Counted from the stretch's first letter, positions 1 to 5,771 are shown. The stretch: DNA of 7,602 bases from Actinomycetota bacterium (GCA_028275245.1 JAPWVA010000046.1:1-7602); one strand, 5' to 3'. Translations and numbers: made by a program. The notes: generated by a model from the letters alone, not told the origin.

Positions 1-1
1 G

Positions 2-577
2 GCGAGGCAGGTGGACGATGCCTATGCCAGGGGGGATACGTTGGGAGGTGTGTTCGAGGTGTGGGCCTTCGGATTGCCGGTGGGACTGGGAAGCCACGTC
101 CATTGGGATAGGAGACTTGACGCCCGTCTTGCCATGGCCATCATGTCCATACAGGGAGTGAAAGGGGTGGAGATTGGGGACGGGTTCGCATTGGCTGGTA
201 GTTGGGGGAGCGAATCCCTGGACCTGCCGGTGGAGGGAGAAAGGTCCTGGAGAAGGGAAACCAACCGGGCGGGGGGCGTGGAGGGCGGTATCAGCAATGG
301 GATGCCCCTAGTGGTCAGGGGGGCTATGAAGCCCATACCCACATTGAAAAAAGGGGTCCGGACCCGGGATTTGTTGACGGGGTTGCCTGTGGTTTCCTTG
401 CGGGAGAGATCTGACGTGTGCGCGGTGCCCGCGGCGGCGGTGGTTGCTGAATCCATGGTGGCGCTGGTCCTGGCTGATGCGCTCATGGAGGTGATCGGGG
501 GCGATAACCTAGAAGACATGAAGGCCAGATACGCGGACATGAGGAAAAAACAGGCGGCCTTCTTCCCCGCGGAATGA
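2..577 (+). CDS. aroC: Chorismate synthase, C-terminal half (5' end outside window)
   Basis: This enzyme converts 5-enolpyruvylshikimate-3-phosphate to chorismate, the last step of the common aromatic pathway, and needs reduced FMN. The frame is open from base 2, and about 192 residues are present of a protein usually 360-400 long, so roughly half is missing upstream. Signature blocks are clear: GLPVGLGS near the start, GDGFALAG, then NRAGGVEGGISNG (about nt 266-301), VRGAMKPIPTL directly after, and RSDVCAVPAA followed by VVAES, which is strongly conserved in chorismate synthases. The C-terminus ends in a short charged tail (MRKKQAAFFPAE). It is the first visible gene of an aro cluster, and aroK follows after 82 nt. 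Product identity is very secure; nothing can be said about its start or promoter. Confidence 0.97.
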   Translation, partial: ARQVDDAYARGDTLGGVFEVWAFGLPVGLGSHVHWDRRLDARLAMAIMSIQGVKGVEIGDGFALAGSWGSESLDLPVEGERSWRRETNRAGGVEGGISNGMPLVVRGAMKPIPTLKKGVRTRDLLTGLPVVSLRERSDVCAVPAAAVVAESMVALVLADALMEVIGGDNLEDMKARYADMRKKQAAFFPAE

Positions 578-602
578 GGAAGCGAGGACGTTTAAAGGGT
601 GG

Positions 603-630
603 AGGCCCGGGAGTCGATGCGCCCGGGCTT
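603..630 (+). repeat. GC-rich hairpin in the aroC-aroK gap
   Basis: GCCCGGG (605-611) pairs with CCCGGGC (622-628). It can be extended by a G-T wobble and an A-T pair to 603/630, giving about 9 bp around a 10-nt loop. Copies of TTAAAGGG flank it (592-599 and 633-640). No T-run follows, so it is not a classic intrinsic terminator. A processing, pausing or mRNA-stability element is possible. The stem is seen in the sequence; any function is inference. Confidence 0.5.
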
Positions 631-659
631 GCTTAAAGGGGACCTAGCCCGCTTTCAAG

Positions 660-1181
660 GTGTTTGCGGAAAACCTTTCCCTGATAGGATTCATGGGTTC
701 AGGAAAGAGCACGGTGGGCCCGCTGGTCGCCTCTTCCCTGGGGATGACCTTCATCGAACTGGATATGGAGGTCGAGCGGATGGCGGGTTCCAGGATCCCT
801 GACATATTCGAAAGGCATGGGGAGCACTTCTTCAGGAGGTTGGAGTCCAGGGCTCTGGAAAGGGCGCTGGGGGGAAGGGGGAGGGTACTCTCCTGCGGCG
901 GCGGCGTGATATTGAACCGCGCCAACGTGGACTTGCTCAGAAAAAGGAGCCTGGTGGTATTGCTCAGGATTTCGCCTGAAACCGCCCTTTCCCGACTGAA
1001 GGGTTGCCTTGATAGGCCCCTCTTGGCAGGGGGAGGGAAGGACAAGATAATCCGCTTATACCGGGAAAGGGAGGTCCTTTACCTCAAGGCCGCCCACCAC
1101 GTGGTCTTGGCGGAGGGCAGGAGTCCTTCCGAGGTGGCAGGGGAGATAGCGTTGGCATGGAAAGGATATTGTTGGAATTAA
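660..1181 (+). CDS. aroK: Shikimate kinase
   Basis: This cytoplasmic kinase uses ATP to phosphorylate shikimate at the 3-hydroxyl. The protein is 173 residues, normal for the family. A Walker A loop lies at residues 10-18 (GFMGSGKST). The shikimate-binding residues are visible as D35 (ELDME), R59 (FFRRLE) and the glycine triplet 80-82 (SCGGGVIL). The lid arginine is in DRPLL (R119). GTG at 660 is the most upstream possible start, because an in-frame TAG lies at 645-647. It places the N-terminus normally, a few residues before LIGFMGSGKS. The only SD-like sequence, AAAGGGGA at 635-642, is 17 nt away, which is long and suggests weak initiation. The last 25 nt overlap aroB, implying translational coupling. 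Identity is secure; the start is fairly secure. Confidence 0.95.
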   Translation: MFAENLSLIGFMGSGKSTVGPLVASSLGMTFIELDMEVERMAGSRIPDIFERHGEHFFRRLESRALERALGGRGRVLSCGGGVILNRANVDLLRKRSLVVLLRISPETALSRLKGCLDRPLLAGGGKDKIIRLYREREVLYLKAAHHVVLAEGRSPSEVAGEIALAWKGYCWN

Positions 1182-2272
1182 GAGGTGAGGACAGAACATG
1201 CGCCGTATTCGTGGGGTACGGGGCTTATGGGCATTGCCTACCGGAGCTCTTGGAGAGGTCAGACTGGCGCAAGGCGGCCCTGATAAGCCACCCGGAGATC
1301 ATGGAGCAGCACGGCCGCGAATTGGTGAATGTCATGGTGACCTTCATGGGCGAGAGGGAGCTTCACCGTTTCACCTTCCCGCCGGGGGAGGGGCATAAAA
1401 ACCTTGGAACGGTGGTGAACCTATTGGATTTCTTGCTTAAGAGGGAGTTCACCAGGAATGACGTTATCCTGGCCTTCGGTGGCGGGGTGGTAGGTGACGT
1501 GGCGGGATTAACGGCGGGAATCTATCACCGGGGCATGCCATATTATCAGCTTCCCACTACCCTCATGGCCATGGTGGACTCGGCGATAGGCGGTAAGACG
1601 GGGGTGGATCACGGAGGGGTAAAGAACTCGGTGGGGATCTTCCATCAACCCAAGGCGGTGGTATCCGACTTGGTAGTTCTTTCCAGCCTTCCCTCGAGGG
1701 AGGTAAAAAGCGGTTGGGCCGAGGTGGTGAAGTACGGATTCCTCTACGACGAGTCCCTGCTTCGCTGGAGCGAGGTTTTCCTACGGGAGGGCCTGGGAGG
1801 AGTGGACCTGGAGAAGGTCGTATCCTCCTGCGTCAGACACAAGGCCAAGGTGGTCATGGAGGACGAGTGGGACCAGAAGGACATCAGGGCGGTGCTCAAC
1901 TACGGCCACACCTTCGGGCACGCCATGGAGTCCGTCACGGGTTTTTCCCTCCTCCTCCACGGCGAGGCGGTGGCGGCGGGTATGATGATGGCGGCCAGGG
2001 CTTCCGAGCTACTGGGGCTTTCCGGCCATGGCCTCTACCATAGGCACCGGGCCCTGTTGATGCCCCTCCTCTCGGAGGCACCCACCGATTGGGGGTTGGA
2101 CCCCTCGGCGGTGTACCGCTTTATGGCCTCCGATAAGAAGAGGAAGGGATCCTTAAGGCTGGTGCTCTTGGAGGAGCCGGGAAAACCTCGGTTGGTGGAG
2201 GATCCCAGGCGGGATATCGTCCTCAGGGCCATTGAGGAGGTCCTGGAGGAGTTACAGCTGAACCGAGCATGA
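1157..2272 (+). CDS. aroB: 3-dehydroquinate synthase
   Basis: This enzyme cyclises DAHP to 3-dehydroquinate using NAD+ and a divalent metal, the second step of the shikimate pathway. The protein is 371 residues, close to the usual 350-370. The NAD-binding region shows GGGVVGDVAG (108-117) followed by RGMPYYQLPTTLMAMVDS, then GGKTGVD (145-151) and KNSVGIFHQP. The expected metal ligands are E189 (GWAEVVKYG), H251 (NYGHTFGH) and H268 (LLHGEAVAAG). A DKK motif sits at 326-328. It starts at ATG 1157 inside the end of aroK, with AGGGGAG at 1139-1145 as ribosome binding site, and its stop overlaps a possible ATG for aroQ. All key residues are in place, so I see no reason to doubt activity. Confidence 0.97.
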   Translation: MERILLELRGEDRTCAVFVGYGAYGHCLPELLERSDWRKAALISHPEIMEQHGRELVNVMVTFMGERELHRFTFPPGEGHKNLGTVVNLLDFLLKREFTRNDVILAFGGGVVGDVAGLTAGIYHRGMPYYQLPTTLMAMVDSAIGGKTGVDHGGVKNSVGIFHQPKAVVSDLVVLSSLPSREVKSGWAEVVKYGFLYDESLLRWSEVFLREGLGGVDLEKVVSSCVRHKAKVVMEDEWDQKDIRAVLNYGHTFGHAMESVTGFSLLLHGEAVAAGMMMAARASELLGLSGHGLYHRHRALLMPLLSEAPTDWGLDPSAVYRFMASDKKRKGSLRLVLLEEPGKPRLVEDPRRDIVLRAIEEVLEELQLNRA

Positions 2273-2323
2273 TGGAGTCCAGCGGGACCCTCGGAAGACA
2301 TCGCCCGCGGGGATCGAGTTCGG

Positions 2324-2331
2324 AAAGGAGG
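2324..2331 (+). promoter_or_regulatory. Shine-Dalgarno site that sets the aroQ start
   Basis: AAAGGAGG is a near-perfect anti-16S match, 6 nt upstream of TTG 2338. It argues that aroQ begins there and not at ATG 2269 or 2272, which overlap the aroB stop. Confidence 0.75.
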
Positions 2332-2337
2332 AAGGGG

Positions 2338-2772
2338 TTGCTGGTAGCCATAGCGAACGGTCCAAACCTCAATATCCTGGGATGGAGGGAGCCCGAGATA
2401 TATGGCACCGAGGAATGGGACCTGGTGAAGCAAAAACTCATCGCCCTAGGGCGGGAATCCGGGGCCCTGCTGGAGTTCTTCCAGAGTAACGACGAGGGCG
2501 ATCTGGTGGACTACGTGCAGGGCCTTAGGGGCAGGGCGGATGCCCTGGTGATAAACCCGGGGGCACTGACCCATTATGGCTATTCCCTGAGGGACGCCCT
2601 TTCGGCCCTGGAGATACCCATAGTCGAAGTCCATGTGACCAACATCTATGCTCGGGAGCCCTGGAGGGCGCGCTCACTGATCTCTCCGGTGGTAAAGGCG
2701 GTGGTGAGCGGGTTTGGAACTTCCGGCTACCTGCTTGCCCTAAAAGGGGTACTAGATATCCTGCGCGCCTGA
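2338..2772 (+). CDS. aroQ: 3-dehydroquinate dehydratase, type II
   Basis: This enzyme removes water from 3-dehydroquinate to give 3-dehydroshikimate. Type II enzymes form dodecamers of about 145-residue subunits, and the TTG 2338 start gives 144 residues beginning right at the first beta strand (LLVAIANGPNLNILG). The catalytic tyrosine is Y22 in REPEIYG and the catalytic histidine is H99 in VEVHVTN. The NPGALTHYGYSLRDAL block binds substrate. The SNDEG block has Asp where many homologues have His. An upstream ATG at 2269 in the same frame overlaps the aroB stop and would add 23 unconserved, Arg/Ser-rich residues. I prefer TTG because of its strong ribosome binding site and family length. It closes the aro cluster. 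Confidence 0.95.
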   Translation: MLVAIANGPNLNILGWREPEIYGTEEWDLVKQKLIALGRESGALLEFFQSNDEGDLVDYVQGLRGRADALVINPGALTHYGYSLRDALSALEIPIVEVHVTNIYAREPWRARSLISPVVKAVVSGFGTSGYLLALKGVLDILRA

Positions 2773-2774
2773 TT

Positions 2775-2842
2775 CCCCATCCCGGGGCGTGTTCCGGGAG
2801 CCGATTTATGGGGTGTTCCCATTAAGATGGTTTTTTAATTTT
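2775..2842 (+). terminator. Possible weak terminator or attenuator after aroQ
   Basis: The gap holds a hairpin TCCCGG (2780-2785)/CCGGGA (2794-2799), a second ATGGG (2808-2812)/CCCAT (2818-2822) with a 5-nt loop, and a minimal third CCAT (2819-2822)/ATGG (2827-2830). Directly after the third comes TTTTTTAATTTT (2831-2842). The stems overlap, so they cannot all form at once. The T-run suits an intrinsic terminator for the aro operon, but the stems are short. No convincing promoter for pepQ is visible, though the AT-rich patch could belong to one. Confidence 0.35.
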
Positions 2843-2881
2843 CATGTGGGAAGGCTCGAAAAGAAGCTGAAGGGGTGAACT

Positions 2882-3988
2882 TTGAGGTTGGACAGTTCCG
2901 TTTACAAGACCAGGAGAAACAGCATAGTTCGGGGCCTATCTCGAAAGCATGGGCTGGACGGGCTTTTCGTGGAAAAACCCCTGGACATCAGGTACCTGAC
3001 GGGTTTTTCTTGCTCCAAGGGAGCCCTTTTCCTGGTGGGCCAGGGGGCCTACCTGGTGGTGGACTCTCGTTATGCCGAGCAAGCGAAGGAGGAACTTCAG
3101 AACTTAGAGGTGGTAAGGCTGGAGAGGAACTTCCTGCATACCGTTTCCCGGCTCCGGAGACGTCTCGACGGAGCCCGGCTGGGCTACGACCGCCTCTACA
3201 CCACCGTGGCCACCATGACGGAGTTGCGAGCTGCCTTGAGGGGGAAGGTTTTATGGAAGGGATTGGAAGATCCCGTGGGATGGGAGAGGGCGGTGAAGCT
3301 TCCTCAGGAGATAGCGCTCATCAAGAGGGCGGTAAGCATCGCCCAGAAAGCTTTTCAGGAGACCTTGAGGGAGGCCCTTTCCGGGCGTTCCACGGAGAAA
3401 AAGGTCGCCTCACTCCTCAAGGTAAGGATGTTGCAACTTGGTGCGGAGGATTTCCCCTTCCCGGTGATCGTGGCCTCCGGCCGCCGTTCCTCCATGGTCC
3501 ATACGATGCCCACGGCAAAGAGGGTCGCCGGCCTGACCCTGGTGGACTGGGGCTCGGTGTACGAGGGTTACTGTTGCGATATCACCAGGACAGTGGCCTT
3601 GGGCAGGGTACCCGCCAAGTTAAAGGAGATACACGCCCTGGTGATGGAAGCCAGGGAGGCAGCCTTGCAGGCGATATCTCCGGGTACGACTGCGGGAGCC
3701 GTGGACGAGGCAGCGAGGCAGGTGATCGAGAGGGCCGGGTATGGCAATTATTTCAACCATGGGCTCGGTCACGGCGTGGGGATGGAGGTGCACGAGTGGC
3801 CGGTGATCGGGCGGGGGAGGACCGAATCCCTGGTTCCCGGGATGGTGTTCACAGTAGAGCCCGGGATATACCTACCTGGGACGGGAGGGGTCAGGGTGGA
3901 GGACATGGTGGTGACCACCGATGACGGGTACCGGCTTCTCACCACGCTGCCCCAGGAGCTCTCCCCCGACGCTTACCTGGCAGATTAG
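2882..3988 (+). CDS. pepQ: M24 family metallopeptidase, Xaa-Pro peptidase type
   Basis: This is a cytoplasmic two-metal exopeptidase of the creatinase/prolidase fold, expected to release the residue before proline from peptides. The protein is 368 residues: an N-terminal creatinase-like domain (about 1-130) and the catalytic pita-bread domain (about 140-360). Metal ligands are visible as D222 (VDWGSVYEGY), D233 (CCDITRT), H297 (HGLGHGVGMEVHE), E326 (FTVEPGIY) and E340 (RVEDMV). Other active-site histidines are H207 (MVHTMPT) and H304. The start is TTG 2882, with AGGGG at 2871-2875 six nt upstream; a second TTG follows at 2888. Members of this family directly upstream of efp are common in Gram-positive bacteria. 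Whether it acts on dipeptides or longer peptides cannot be told from sequence. Confidence 0.92.
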   Translation: MRLDSSVYKTRRNSIVRGLSRKHGLDGLFVEKPLDIRYLTGFSCSKGALFLVGQGAYLVVDSRYAEQAKEELQNLEVVRLERNFLHTVSRLRRRLDGARLGYDRLYTTVATMTELRAALRGKVLWKGLEDPVGWERAVKLPQEIALIKRAVSIAQKAFQETLREALSGRSTEKKVASLLKVRMLQLGAEDFPFPVIVASGRRSSMVHTMPTAKRVAGLTLVDWGSVYEGYCCDITRTVALGRVPAKLKEIHALVMEAREAALQAISPGTTAGAVDEAARQVIERAGYGNYFNHGLGHGVGMEVHEWPVIGRGRTESLVPGMVFTVEPGIYLPGTGGVRVEDMVVTTDDGYRLLTTLPQELSPDAYLAD

Positions 3989-4013
3989 CCGGTAATGGAG
4001 CTTGGGATACTTG

Positions 4014-4022
4014 TGCTAAAAT
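4014..4022 (+). promoter_or_regulatory. Candidate extended -10 promoter for efp
   Basis: TGC followed by TAAAAT (4017-4022) matches the extended -10 form TGnTATAAT at all but one base. No good -35 is seen at 16-18 nt upstream, which is acceptable for extended -10 promoters. Transcription would start near 4029, at the foot of a GGCGG/CCGCC hairpin (4028-4032/4036-4040), leaving a leader of about 60 nt before efp. This is inference from base match and position. Confidence 0.4.
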
Positions 4023-4088
4023 TGGACGGCGGAATCCGCCATGGGCGGTGTGCCGGCAGGGAAAACATGAACCGGAGGTCGTAGGGAC

Positions 4089-4649
4089 ATGATAACCACC
4101 GCTGATTTCAGGAACGGGATGACCATAGAGCTGGACGGCACGCTATACAATATCCTCTATTTCCAACACGTGAAGCCCGGAAAGGGACAGGCTTTCGTGC
4201 GCACCCGCCTGAAAAACCTAAAGACAGGGGCGGTGATCGAGAAGACCTTCCGGGCGGGCGAGAAGGTGGAGCTAGCCCTGCTGGACAAGAGGAAGATGCA
4301 GTACCTCTACCGGGATGGTAGGAACTTCATATTCATGGACACCGAGACCTACGAGCAGATGGCCATCGACGAAGACGAGGTGGGCCAGGCGGCTAGCTAC
4401 CTCAAGGAGGGTATCCTCGTGGAGATTCCCCTATATGAGGGAAAGCCGGTGGGGGTGGAACCCCCCGTCTTCGTGGACCTGGAGGTGGTGGAGACCGCTC
4501 CTGGGGTCAAGGGTGACACCGCTAGCGGGGGAGGGAAGCCGGCCACCCTCGAGACGGGCCTGGTGATCACCGTGCCCCTCTTCATAGAGGAGGGGAACGT
4601 GGTGAGGGTGGACACCAGGACGGGAGAATACGTGGAAAGGGTGGGATGA
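4089..4649 (+). CDS. efp: Translation elongation factor P
   Basis: EF-P binds between the ribosomal P and E sites and speeds peptide bond formation at consecutive prolines. The protein is 186 residues, the standard length, with three beta-barrel domains: N-terminal KOW-like (about 1-63), a middle OB domain starting near KMQYLYRDG, and a C-terminal OB domain containing GDTASGGGKPATLETG. The functional loop tip is KPGKGQAF with lysine at position 32. GGAGG at 4074-4078 lies 10 nt ahead of ATG 4089. The position just after a pepQ-type peptidase fits many Gram-positive genomes. The tip residue after PGKG is Gln, as in E. coli, not the Pro described for many Actinobacteria, so its lysine modification state is open. 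Confidence 0.97.
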   Translation: MITTADFRNGMTIELDGTLYNILYFQHVKPGKGQAFVRTRLKNLKTGAVIEKTFRAGEKVELALLDKRKMQYLYRDGRNFIFMDTETYEQMAIDEDEVGQAASYLKEGILVEIPLYEGKPVGVEPPVFVDLEVVETAPGVKGDTASGGGKPATLETGLVITVPLFIEEGNVVRVDTRTGEYVERVG

Positions 4650-4655
4650 GGGGGT

Positions 4656-4685
4656 CCGTTCCGAGATAGCGGGAACGGTATAAAT
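4656..4685 (+). promoter_or_regulatory. Inverted repeat beside a TATAAAT box
   Basis: CCGTTCC (4656-4662) and GGAACGG (4672-4678) form a perfect 7-bp inverted repeat with a 9-nt spacer. It abuts TATAAAT (4679-4685), a good -10 candidate for the Asp23-nusB genes, and no -35 match accompanies it. The repeat could be an operator over the -35 region or an RNA hairpin after efp; it has no T-run, so it is not a normal terminator. The rest of this 124-nt gap holds no recognisable gene. Confidence 0.35.
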
Positions 4686-4773
4686 CGAAGAACAAGGTTT
4701 TACCGATGATAGCGTTCGTATGGCAAGGGCGGAAATTAGGGGATGAGGAGTGGGTGTAGAGGAGCCCTAACCC

Positions 4774-5112
4774 ATGAGCTATTGGGATTGCGGAACTTTT
4801 CGCCTCAGGCATGGCGTGCTGGAGCTCATCGCCGGACTCGCCCTTTTGGAGGTTGAGGGAGTTAGGGGCGTGGGTATGCGATCCGGATATGGCGGGGAAC
4901 GTCCCAAGCGTAAGAACCTCTCCAAGGGCATAAAGGCCCAGGTGGAAGAGGGAAGGATAACCTTCACCCTCCAGATCTACGCCGATTACGACTCGGAGTT
5001 CCTCCCGGTGGCCAGGGTGGTGCAGGAGAGGATAAAGGAAGTAGCGGAGAGGATGACCGGCATGATGGTGACCGCGGTGGACGTGGAGGTCGTGGGGGTG
5101 AATGCGCCATAG
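4774..5112 (+). CDS. Asp23/Gls24 family protein (YqhY-like)
   Basis: This 112-residue protein matches the Asp23/Gls24 (DUF322) pattern. An N-terminal block GVLELIAGLALLEVEGVRGV (about 14-33) is followed by a basic linker (GERPKRKNLSKGIKAQ). A C-terminal alternating strand and helix region follows, with ITFTLQIYADYDSEFLPVA, then VQERIKEVAERMTG and VDVEVVGV. No signal peptide or membrane segment is visible. In Bacillus subtilis the homologue yqhY lies in an efp-accB-accC-yqhY-nusB order and has been linked to control of acetyl-CoA carboxylase; here accBC are absent. The start ATG 4774 has AGAGGAG at 4758-4764, 9 nt upstream. The precise role is unknown. Family assignment is good; function is not established. 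Confidence 0.88.
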   Translation: MSYWDCGTFRLRHGVLELIAGLALLEVEGVRGVGMRSGYGGERPKRKNLSKGIKAQVEEGRITFTLQIYADYDSEFLPVARVVQERIKEVAERMTGMMVTAVDVEVVGVNAP

Positions 5113-5119
5113 AAAGGAG
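5113..5119 (+). promoter_or_regulatory. Strong Shine-Dalgarno site with no normal start codon behind it
   Basis: AAAGGAG begins directly after the stop of the Asp23 gene. The nusB frame has no ATG, GTG or TTG at a suitable distance. The codon ten nt downstream in that frame is TTC (5130-5132), followed by codons for TRRTLARKIA, which is how NusB proteins normally begin. Confidence 0.6.
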
Positions 5120-5144
5120 TTCGCCTTCCTTCACCCGGCGTACG

Positions 5145-5711
5145 TTGGCCAGGAAGATAGCCTGCGACATCCTTTATCAGCTGGAGATCAGGGGCGACGA
5201 CCTGGAGCAGGTCTTGAAGGATTTCCAGCCCATGATCAGGGACGGGGTGGAGGAACTGGAGCTTCCCCCAGGCGGGATACCGGAGTTTTCGCTGGAGCTG
5301 GTCAGGACCTATCTTAGCCACCAGGAGGAAATTGACGGGCTCATAGAGGGTTACTCCGAAGGGTGGACCTTGCCCCGCATGCCCATGGTGGACCGCAATT
5401 TACTGAGGCTGGGTTTCACGGAGCTCCTGTACTTCCCGGACATTCCCGTGAGCGTGACCATCAACGAGTACCTGGAGCTGGCCAAGGCCTTTTCCACGGG
5501 AGATTCAGGGAGGTTCATCAACGGGGTCATGGCGAGTTTGGTGAAGGACCGGGGGATTGCCAAGGGGGAAGCCGGGGAGCCATTGCCTGGCCAGGATGAC
5601 GGTGGGCAGGGATATGATGGTTCCCTGGGAAATGGGTACGGGGAGGATGCAGGCATGATCGGGCCCACGGGGAAGGAGGAACCGGGGGAGGTCGTCGAAG
5701 AAGATAGGTGA
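5145..5711 (+). CDS. nusB: Transcription antitermination factor NusB (start uncertain)
   Basis: NusB binds boxA RNA together with ribosomal protein S10 and supports antitermination of rRNA operons. The all-helical core is clear: LARKIACDILYQLE, GWTLPRMPMVDRNLLRLGFTEL (about 73-94), IPVSVTINEYLELAKAF and GDSGRFINGVMASLV (119-133). The listed coordinates use TTG 5145, the first ordinary start in frame, but this cuts into the first conserved helix and has no nearby ribosome binding site. Codons 5133-5144 (TRRT) look genuinely NusB, and the frame stays open upstream. The true start is probably near 5130, behind AAAGGAG at 5113-5119. After residue 138 there is a roughly 50-residue Gly/Asp/Glu-rich tail, not part of typical NusB and probably disordered. 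Identity is secure; both ends are unusual. Confidence 0.92.
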   Translation: MARKIACDILYQLEIRGDDLEQVLKDFQPMIRDGVEELELPPGGIPEFSLELVRTYLSHQEEIDGLIEGYSEGWTLPRMPMVDRNLLRLGFTELLYFPDIPVSVTINEYLELAKAFSTGDSGRFINGVMASLVKDRGIAKGEAGEPLPGQDDGGQGYDGSLGNGYGEDAGMIGPTGKEEPGEVVEEDR

Positions 5712-5738
5712 CACTAAAAAGTAGACAGGTTAGGTAAG

Positions 5739-5771
5739 ACCTTTAAATCAGTCCGGTGAGGCTGATAAGGT
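5739..5771 (+). promoter_or_regulatory. PyrR-binding RNA (anti-antiterminator) of the pyr leader
   Basis: AGTCCGGTGAGGCT (5750-5763) matches the known PyrR-binding consensus ARUCCNGNGAGGYU at every position. It forms the upper stem ATCAG (5747-5751)/CTGAT (5762-5766) and a lower stem ACCTT (5739-5743)/AAGGT (5767-5771), with a TAA bulge (5744-5746) on the 5' side. This is the standard architecture. PyrR with UMP or UTP is expected to stabilise it, so that the terminator downstream forms. Confidence 0.93.

Noticed and set aside
22..540. Long open frame on the minus strand opposite aroC
   Set aside because: The plus strand encodes conserved chorismate synthase motifs, and the minus frame is Ser/Pro/Thr-rich with no recognisable domain. 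Other minus-strand frames opposite aroK, aroB, efp, nusB, pyrR and pyrB were rejected for the same reason.
2875..3924. A 349-codon open frame overlapping the pepQ gene in a different frame
   Set aside because: It has no family match, is Gly/Arg/Pro/Asp-rich as expected of a shifted GC-rich gene, and the pepQ frame holds all metal ligands. It is a shadow frame.
4706..4759. A 17-codon ORF (MIAFVWQGRKLGDEEWV) between efp and the Asp23 gene
   Set aside because: Only a weak SD-like AAGG precedes it and nothing supports conservation. An ORF of this size is expected by chance.
5102..5317. Open frame starting at ATG 5102, overlapping the end of the Asp23 gene
   Set aside because: Its translation leaves NusB similarity and becomes a Gly-rich shadow. 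It matters only if a frameshift joins it to nusB, which is noted under the nusB start finding.
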